DNA of 64,000 nucleotides. Source: Toxorhynchites rutilus septentrionalis (Eukaryota > Arthropoda > Insecta > Diptera > Culicidae). Positions 57,250 to 64,000 of this stretch are shown here, piece after piece. Every line of letters begins with the position of its first letter. The first letter of the stretch is position 1. Below the pieces are notes generated by a model that made no database searches, was not told where the DNA came from, and saw nothing but the letters and a program-made list of their open reading frames with translations. The DNA lies in contig NC_073746.1 in assembly GCF_029784135.1 (NCBI RefSeq), forward strand, positions 764,136-828,135. The letters run 5' to 3'. The position numbers were made by a program, and so were the translations under genes.

Positions 57250-60200
57250 TCTGGAATAGAAAAGGCAAGTAGCTTGAAAAATAATAATACAAATTTCACA
57301 AATTGATACGAAAAAAAGGGGTAAACTCCATTGCAAGTCAATTAAAAGAAAACCGAATAAATTCGACCTGAAAATTTTCAGATAATCGACTAAAATATCA
57401 AGTACCATATTTTCTCCCAAATCTAACTGTAAGTGTGTCCATCGGGAGTTCAGGAAACGCATTTATCTGGCATTTTGAGTCAACCGAACGATCGCTTTCA
57501 ACCACTCCAATCCACGCCGTATCTCGGCCGCAAAAATAGAAATCAATTAAAAACACAAGAACCGATTTACATTCCTTTCTTTATTTTCGTATCAAACACG
57601 CATGAATTTAATTTGTCATTCGAAATAACGCAGCCCGAGTGCATTCTATTTACACTTTTATTTTTCACCGATTTAAATATGTTTTTTTTTTCTTCTGTAT
57701 TCTCCTTCTCGATGGGAGCAAGGCTTTCTCACTGCGTGTGCGGTTATATTTTTAAGAATATATTTTTCGTGATCAATTGAACGGTGATTGTCGCCGGTCG
57801 TCGTTTGTCTTTTGGTGTCGTTTATTCTCTTTTATTATTATTTTCCCTTTTGCCTTTGCATACTGTGTGCTTCAATGCAGTATCAAGAATAAACTACACT
57901 TCGACGCGAGGCGGCATTTTTGTTAATAATAGCAATGGGAATAGCATAAAAAGGCCATTATAGAAGTAGCCTACACACTCACTTTTGTTCCTATTCGATT
58001 CTAAGCGTTTGAACGGTAGCACATATTTGTACGAGAAGGAGTGAACGCAGCGGTCTTTCTCTTGTTATTTGATTTTTTCTCTCTCGAAGATATTTTATAG
58101 CCCCAACATGTCCCAACCGCGGGACGTGATCACGATCGGTACTGAGTTCGGGAGACCCAGGAGACTTGCATTCGGTTCGGCGGTGGCGGCAGCGGTTCCG
58201 AAGTTGTTATATTCCTATTACATTCGAATCAACGCGCTTGATTTGTGTCTCCGTTCGAGAGATACCAGGGTACCTAAATTAAATTATATCTATCCGTGCA
58301 TATCAAAGGCGCTTCTCTTTTTCGGTCCAAGCGATGACTCAATTCATGTTTGCCGCTGAACATGAACGAACGGCCGACGATCGTTCTGGGAGTCATAAAG
58401 CCAATACACGCAGTCGTGCCAGCAGCTCTGTCTGTCGGTAAATTTTATGATTTTCACCTGAAAACAGCACCCGTACAAAAGAATGAACACATATCAATTT
58501 AATTAATCATAATTTTAATACAATTCTCAGGGCAGTAAAAGCTACCACCAGGTCGCCGATGGTAGAACACACCTGTCTTCATGACACGTATGCGCTACTC
58601 CTGATACTCCACTGGAATAATAATAAATTGAGGGTGTTAAATATTAATAATTTTAATGTGCGCAGCCTTAGTCGCTGCAATCTCCAGGAGAAGCCAAGAC
58701 GCTAGCGAATAATGTATTTTCTATACAAATGTTTACCTCAGGGCGTCATAAATGCTTTGTTATGTTAATTTTTGATTTTTCTTAAAAGGCATAAAAATGC
58801 GATTGAGTTGAATAAATGTTGTTTATTTTTCACCGCTCTTTTCGGCTGTTTTGTAAATACATGAACAAAACCCAACTAGTTGAATGAGCAACATTAAAGG
58901 TGCCACGGGCAGAATAATTTAATTTGATATCATTTTTGTACCTTTCGTGGAACGATTGGGGGGTGAAGGTGTTGAGCATCTGTTTTCGTTTTTCTTGGTG
59001 TGAATAAGAATAGTATCTGGTTCTATTTATAGTATAGCAGCCTGAAACAACGATGAGCTATAGGTGAATTGGTCCCCCTGTAAGGTAGATATCCGCTTTA
59101 AATTAAAAGCAAATAATAAATTCACTACTGTCATCCCCCTCTCGGCATGGAAATGAATGCTCAAACATTTACAAAGATGCCATCGCACTCGCAGTCACTT
59201 CCCACTACCAACAACAGCTCCAGAGGTCAGTCGGTCGGTTGATCGATAACGCAAGCTGAAAATTGGCCTCAAAAATATCCCTCCCGCTAGAAGCAGAGGT
59301 GAAAATGTGGAAATAACGAGCTGTAACGGAAAAAGATAAATTCTTTAAAATTTATATCAATCCTTTCGCTTAGAGGTATTCTAAGGCGCAGAGCACGGAT
59401 ACGTAGGACTTATTTCCTTTTCTCTCTCCGTTTTGTCCCTCCTTTGAGTCATTGTTTATTTCCAGACGCACAGACCCTTTATCCTTTTTACGCCACCAAC
59501 AGCTACGGTTACGCGTTATCAAACACACCACGTTTTTATGAGCACATTAAAAAAGGACAGGTTCGTATGATCGACGCTTCAGAACTTCAAGATAAGGTGC
59601 TTTAGAATTCATTTGCAGGCTTAAAATGAACTATCAACCGGGTAGCCGAGGCGGCTTAGATCTGGTTGTGTGGCGGCCTAACCTCAAACATCAAAAAAGG
59701 TCCGGTCAAGAATGGTTACAAATAATAATGAATTCCCCACAACGAAATTTATGAACTATTTCCTGTGACTAGCGCCATGAGACTTCCGTGGTTTAAACAT
59801 TTGCGAAAAATTTTATCTCATTGGTAATAAATTATTCACATATGCAAAGTTGTGATTATGCAAAGCGACTAAACCTTTACCGCTTCTATTTTACATAGCT
59901 TGAACCAATGCAGCTACCACTCTATTCGATGAATCTTGCCTCCCCCACCTTCCCTGTCACTCCCCCTTTTCCCCCCCATTCTCTTTTTTTATTGTTTTCA
60001 AAATCATATGTAATAAGTGGAAAACATATCGCAGTTCTGTTGAACACATCCACTTCCAGCCCAGTTCCAACCCATCCAATGGCGGATCCGGAGCTGAGCA
60101 AATAAACGAGTGGGAAACAAAGAGGTTTCAAGTGAAGCTCCAAATCCGGAACCACCGACCGGCGCAAAGTCATGTGGTTGGAGGAGTCCGCCAGTCAGTG

Positions 60201-61500
60201 GAGTGATAAACGATTGTATATCATAAGCTCCGAGTGTGCCTTTCAGTCTCTCTTTATGTGTGGTGTGTTACGAGCAAAAGTCCATGCCTTCCCAAGCGTA
60301 TATAACTCAAAAGACGCAAGGGTAATTCAAAACTCCAACCACTGCTAAACTTGTTCTTCACACACCACAGCGTCTAGGTAAAAACGGCAGAAAGGGCGGA
60401 ATAATTTATAATACAATTTATTCCGGCCGTAGCACAAGCTAAGCGCTAACTTCCATTTTATGAAATCTAGCTTTCGTTTAAACAATATTTCCCAACATGC
60501 AAATTTTGCCCATGAAGCGAACCCCTTTGCACTGGATTTGCCCTCTTCTGGTTCGGTGCCTTCCGTTTGCTTTGTGCTCCGATGTTGGCTGCGCATACGA
60601 AGAAACGGGTAATCTTATCCTGGCCAATCAAAATCAAAATGTACGGGTTGGGAATGGGAGCGGAGGCGACTTTTACGAGGTTGGGAAACTCCCGGTCATT
60701 CGTAGGAATACGACAATTGAAATCAAAATTAGAAAATGGGTTCACTTTTAGTTTGTTTTTAGTGCCGTGGAAATTTATTGATAGAAGAGTTATAGAATGT
60801 GGTCATAATTCTAATCTTGCTTAATGTTTAAATCGTGTTGGAGCTAATTTTCTCATTCAGCCGTATCAGTTCTTGTGAATAAAAAATGGATTGGTTCGTT
60901 CCAAACAAGCTTCGATAACACGCATTGAATTTATTGGCATCGAATGTGCGATGAATGTGGTAACGAGTTTTTCGAATTTTAAATATACTTTTTCGCACTT
61001 GTCATACTGCACAAAAAAGTTCCAAAAAGTAGTAAAAGTATTAACTCGGATAGTCAATCCGTTTTTTATCAGGTGTGCAAATAGAAACTCGTTTTTTCTT
61101 CATGAAGTGTCCAAAATTTGAATCGAGAAGGTCGCATCAAAAACATAATAATGAGAAGTTAACACCTAACTTGAACATGTCGTCATGTTTTGTGTTAGAA
61201 AACAAAAAACCTTCGAGCCATCGAAGTGTCATTTGCGAAGAGTTTTGCTATTCTTGTTTAGAGGAAGAAATATGCAGTCGAATCGCATTGAATGATTGTT
61301 GTTGAGACCACTATTGGTGACAAAATATGTCACGGATACATTAAATGTTCGACCGTGCAATCAACCGCAGAATAAAGGAATACGGGTTGAACAGCACATT
61401 CTTAAACAAACTGATCGAACACAGCATAATTTTGCGAAAAAGAACATACATTCTGTCAGTTTTTTATCAGGGACTAATAATTTTCAATCTTCCTGCTAAA
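57250..61500. other. Long stretch without a recognised gene
   Basis: Mostly free of the repeats found elsewhere. The 57800-59600 part is compositionally complex and includes an AT-rich, TAAT-dense segment around 58495-58530 (TTAATTAATCATAATTTTAA) of the kind seen in homeodomain-bound enhancers. That is suggestive only. Frames at 58069-58359 (plus), 59908-60105 (plus), 60467-60745 (minus) and 60497-60751 (plus) are open but have no assignable domain. Confidence 0.4.
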
Positions 61501-61514
61501 CATTTTTCTATACT

Positions 61515-62130
61515 TTTTTGGAGTTGGTACTACTGTCAGTGGTCTCAATGTCAATTTGAGCGCGATCTGTAATTCAGTTTGTTTACATCGTCATCAATAA
61601 CAAGTGACCTTTTTTTGCTTGGTGATTTGATATGGATAATTCTATTGTTGTATGAATGATAAAAAGCATTCAAAGACGGCCACGTTAAGGACGTGCATCC
61701 ACCCCATTGAACTGATGAAACTATCGACAAAATAAAAGAAATGGTGCTCGGAAATCGTCATTTAGGTTTGACAGAGCTAGTCCGTGATTTAAATATCTCT
61801 CACGAGACCTTCCGTTATATTTTGGTTGATATCTTAGCACGCAGCACGACTAGTGCCAAAAAAGCTCAATTTTGTCAACAATTTCATCGCAATCAAATGG
61901 CTAAATCAATCAAATGCTTCAACGATCAAATTCTTATCCCATGTTCAATCAAACGATTATTATCGGTGACGAGACATGGGTGGCCTATTTCTGATACTCA
62001 AATTGTCGTTTTGAAAGCGCTGCGTGAACTGAAATCAATGGCTTTGAAGGCCTGAATATAGCTATAAATAGTGTTTGAATATTTGGATTGTTCGATGGAA
62101 TAAGTGTATTGCTTCAGAAAAAGCATGTTT
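61515..62130 (+). pseudogene. Mariner-superfamily transposase, internally deleted
   Basis: After a leader with GTTGGTACTACTGTCAGTG, shared with the remnant at 42.9 kb, the plus strand reads KAFKDG, then a damaged hinge, then MVLGNRHLGLTELVRDLNIS and HETFRYILVDIL, the second helix-turn-helix of mariner. The frame continues through KKAQFCQQFHRNQMAKSIK, then FNDQILIPCSIKRLLSVTRH. In another register the last part reads ITGDETWVAYFD, the strand with the first catalytic Asp, but the sequence then jumps directly to VVLKALRELKSMALKA, a C-terminal piece. The second and third acidic residues are gone. Confidence 0.7.
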
Positions 62131-62305
62131 TGAAGGCGTATTTAAATTTAGATGATAAACAAAGCATTTACTTTAAAAACACTAATTCCCGTATATATTT
62201 GACAGAATGTTACCAAGCCAATTACTTTTTGAAACGTTTGTCCACAGGTTGACGAAAGTTTGAAATGCCTCGAGAGGCATTTTGAGTTTTGTATATGGAA
62301 AAATA

Positions 62306-62809
62306 GAGTTGGGAAAGACGGACAGGGTGGATAAAATGGACATTATTATTTCGGGTTCCCCGTGAACACAAGTACAATGAATTCCAACATTCTAAGAGCG
62401 ACACTTGTACGGCACTTCAAAAATTCAAATTTTTCACCACAGCTTCGGACGGTTTTCATTCAGCAGCAGGAACAAGATCTAGTGCGGCATCTCCTCGACC
62501 TCGGCTTTCGAACTGGCAGAAAAAACGGACTGAAGCATTCATTCAATAAATCAACTCAGATAGCTGAAAAATCAGACTTGATGGTTTTTAAAACGTAATC
62601 CGAATTTGTTTTCCCGGATTCCGGAAGCTATTTACACATGAAAAAATGAGAAAAATTATAACGTGATTTCAATCAAGCCTTTTTGTTTGATCATTCTCAA
62701 GACCTCCAAAAAATCGAGTTGATGTACTCAATAAATCAACCTGCATTTCAAAATATATAATTTTCAGTTAGTGTCCATCTTTCCCGTCATGTGTTCATCT
62801 TTCCCGACC
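62306..62809 (+). mobile_element. Pogo-like remnant with GGGAAAGA-type ends
   Basis: The left edge GTTGGGAAAGACGGACAG and the complement of the right edge, GGTCGGGAAAGATGAACA, form imperfect inverted ends about 500 bp apart. A second internal CATCTTTCCCGTC lies near the right end. Inside is a pogo-type DNA-binding remnant. It is shorter than, and has different ends from, the pogo-like element at 17.4 kb. Confidence 0.6.
62431..62598 (+). pseudogene. Pogo/Tigger-type transposase, DNA-binding domain fragment
   Basis: The plus strand reads FSPQLRTVFIQQQEQDLVRH then LLDLGFRTGRKNGLKHSFNK. Insect pogo-like transposases have 'F-x-x-x-(Q/E)-E-x-(D/E)-L-x-x-(H/Y)-(L/I)-L-x-L', a YGLT-(D/R)-x-R-x-LA-(F/Y) segment and '(E/R)-KN-x-(L/I)-(K/R)-H-(P/S)-FN'. 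Here the middle YGLT segment is deleted between LLDLGF and RTGRKNG. A stop follows after DLMVFKT. No catalytic domain. Confidence 0.65.
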
Positions 62810-63289
62810 CTTCTTCTTTTTTTTTCAAAGATGATGCACATATTAACTTTGCGAAATTTGTGTTTAAAAAGAATTTTTAATATAAAAAAAGACCTAGACT
62901 ATCGATTAATTGTGAAACAGCTTATATAGTGAAATTAACAAAAAAAAACTTAAGGTATCCGTCTCTGCCGCATTTCCCCTATCAATGATATTTGTTGATT
63001 TTTTGTCTAAAAACTAACAAACTCATGTTGTTGAATTGTAATCAACGGACCGGGAAGGGTAATTTCCACAATTATAATGCTCCGAGAATAAAAACACGAA
63101 TACTTGGTGTAATTCAGTGGAGATTATAATTGACCTGTTTTGCGTATTGCACATAGTTAGTTAAAAGCCTTTTCATTTCAATTTAATATGAACTTACATT
63201 TAGTCCCTTTCGTCTACTCTCTAATTCCTCATTTGTAATATCATATCAATTTCAATCATACAATTTCAAGTTTCGGTCCTCTATTTGCG

Positions 63290-63910
63290 GGTTTAGGTTT
63301 AGGCGTTGTAAAGGTGACATTTCACACAAAGAAAAATCTTTCGCCGTTTTTTGTTTGTTCCAATCAGTTGTGAGTTACAACGGAGGTCAACAAAGAGGAA
63401 ATTCGGTACATTTTACACTTTCTATTTTATAAAGACGAAAATGCCAGCCATGCCGCTGAAATTGTGAATGATGGTAATGGTTACAATACTGTAACAATAA
63501 AGTAAGCGCAATTTTTTTTTGTTAAATTTTCTTCTATTTCAATACACTAAATTCAGATCTGTACAGTCCAAAAAAGGACCGGTTGAAGCCAAAAACGTAC
63601 AGGGTTGGCCAACAGAGAAAGTGTTGTGTTCCATCAGGACACACAACTCCAGTAGCTTTGGGATGTTTCAATGCATCCACCATATAGTCCGGACCTGACC
63701 CCAAGCGATTACCATCTTTTTCTAACTTCCTGAGTGATAAGAAATTGGGATCAAGAGAAGATTGTAATATATATTGCTAGAGTTGTTCTCCAATAAAAAT
63801 ATATTGTTAGAGTTTCTCGAATAAGAACCAAGACTTCTATGAGAGAGGCATTATGAAGTCACTTTTAGAATGGCAACGAATTTTACAACAAAACAGTGCA
63901 AGATTTTGAA
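63290..63910 (+). pseudogene. Mariner transposase remnant: N-terminus and C-terminus, centre deleted
   Basis: The leader TCAGTTGTGAGTTACAA and the start TEVNKEEIRYILHFLF match the remnant at 42.97 kb, but the start codon here is ACG (63380-63382). The N-terminus continues ENASHAAEIVND and stops at 63503-63505. After about 100 bases of other sequence, blocks from the catalytic domain appear in shifting frames: VFHQD (second Asp region), MHPPYSPDLTPSDYHLFL (third Asp, around 63674-63725), NFLSDKKLGSRED and DFYERGIMKSLLEWQRILQQ, the usual mariner C-terminus, ending in a stop near 63907. The MHPPYSPDL-x-PSDYHLF signature is diagnostic of DD34D mariners. Confidence 0.8.
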
Positions 63911-64000
63911 TTTTACTCAGATATAATGGATCACTTTTTCCCCACCCTAATATATGAGGTGTAATACAACATGTCATTACATAATGCAACATAACATATC

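Noticed and set aside
60467..60745. Minus-strand frame with KVASAPIPNPYILILI, recalling the NPxxY region of a GPCR
   Set aside because: The spacing between SA and NP is one residue too long for opsin-type receptors, there is no second transmembrane segment, and the plus strand is equally open.

Overview
This window looks like repeat-packed DNA from an insect, most likely a mosquito and perhaps a culicine. The evidence is AT-rich sequence without operons, a tRNA-headed SINE ending in GAA triplets that recalls the Aedes Feilai family, many Tc1/mariner remnants including a DD37E-type transposase piece, pogo-like remnants, Jockey-type and CR1/T1-like non-LTR retrotransposons, and numerous small inverted-repeat elements. 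The species cannot be fixed from the sequence alone. I recognise no host protein-coding gene, functional tRNA or rRNA, so the window is most likely intergenic or deep intronic. Every recognisable coding sequence belongs to a transposable element, and most are visibly broken.

Layout. 1-7.9 kb: background with a dispersed repeat, a DD37E fragment (3949-4269), a 410-bp mariner MITE with 114-bp terminal repeats (4454-4863) and a Tc1-like transposase end (7432-7856). 7.9-13.3 kb: unique-looking sequence, then degenerate ~117-bp tandem units running into a 1.04-kb nearly perfect array of an 8-bp unit (11940-12979), then a second end of the 7.4-kb Tc1-like element in opposite orientation. 16.5-20.1 kb: dispersed repeats, a deleted pogo-like element (17403-18403), a mariner fragment and a small G-rich palindromic repeat. 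20.6-25.3 kb: a composite with partly matching inverted ends, a TATA/Inr-type promoter and a duplicated ~280-bp block, interrupted by a Jockey-type LINE (20915-24120) inserted exactly at the Inr.

28.1-29.3 kb: a TA-flanked Tc1/mariner element with terminal repeats and a broken transposase. 31.7-33.4 kb: a cluster of MITEs, including one copy inserted in another copy of its own family. 38.8 and 56.7 kb: two copies of one SINE family. 41-43 kb: two deleted Tc1/mariner remnants. 46.2-52.1 kb: a TTAA-flanked composite holding a CR1/T1-like LINE with a long open ORF2 and a Feilai-like SINE. A second, inverted copy of that SINE lies at 54.1-54.3 kb. 55.3-55.8 kb: a foldback element. 61.5-63.9 kb: two mariner remnants with a pogo-like remnant between them.

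Nothing here is a gene system acting together. The history is one of layered insertion, and the nesting gives relative ages: the promoter composite predates its LINE, the TTAA composite predates its LINE and SINE, and one GAGGGGC MITE predates the copy inside it. The most notable structures are the homogeneous 8-bp array, the LINE at an Inr, the self-nested MITE and the long-armed mariner MITE. All alignments were made by eye.
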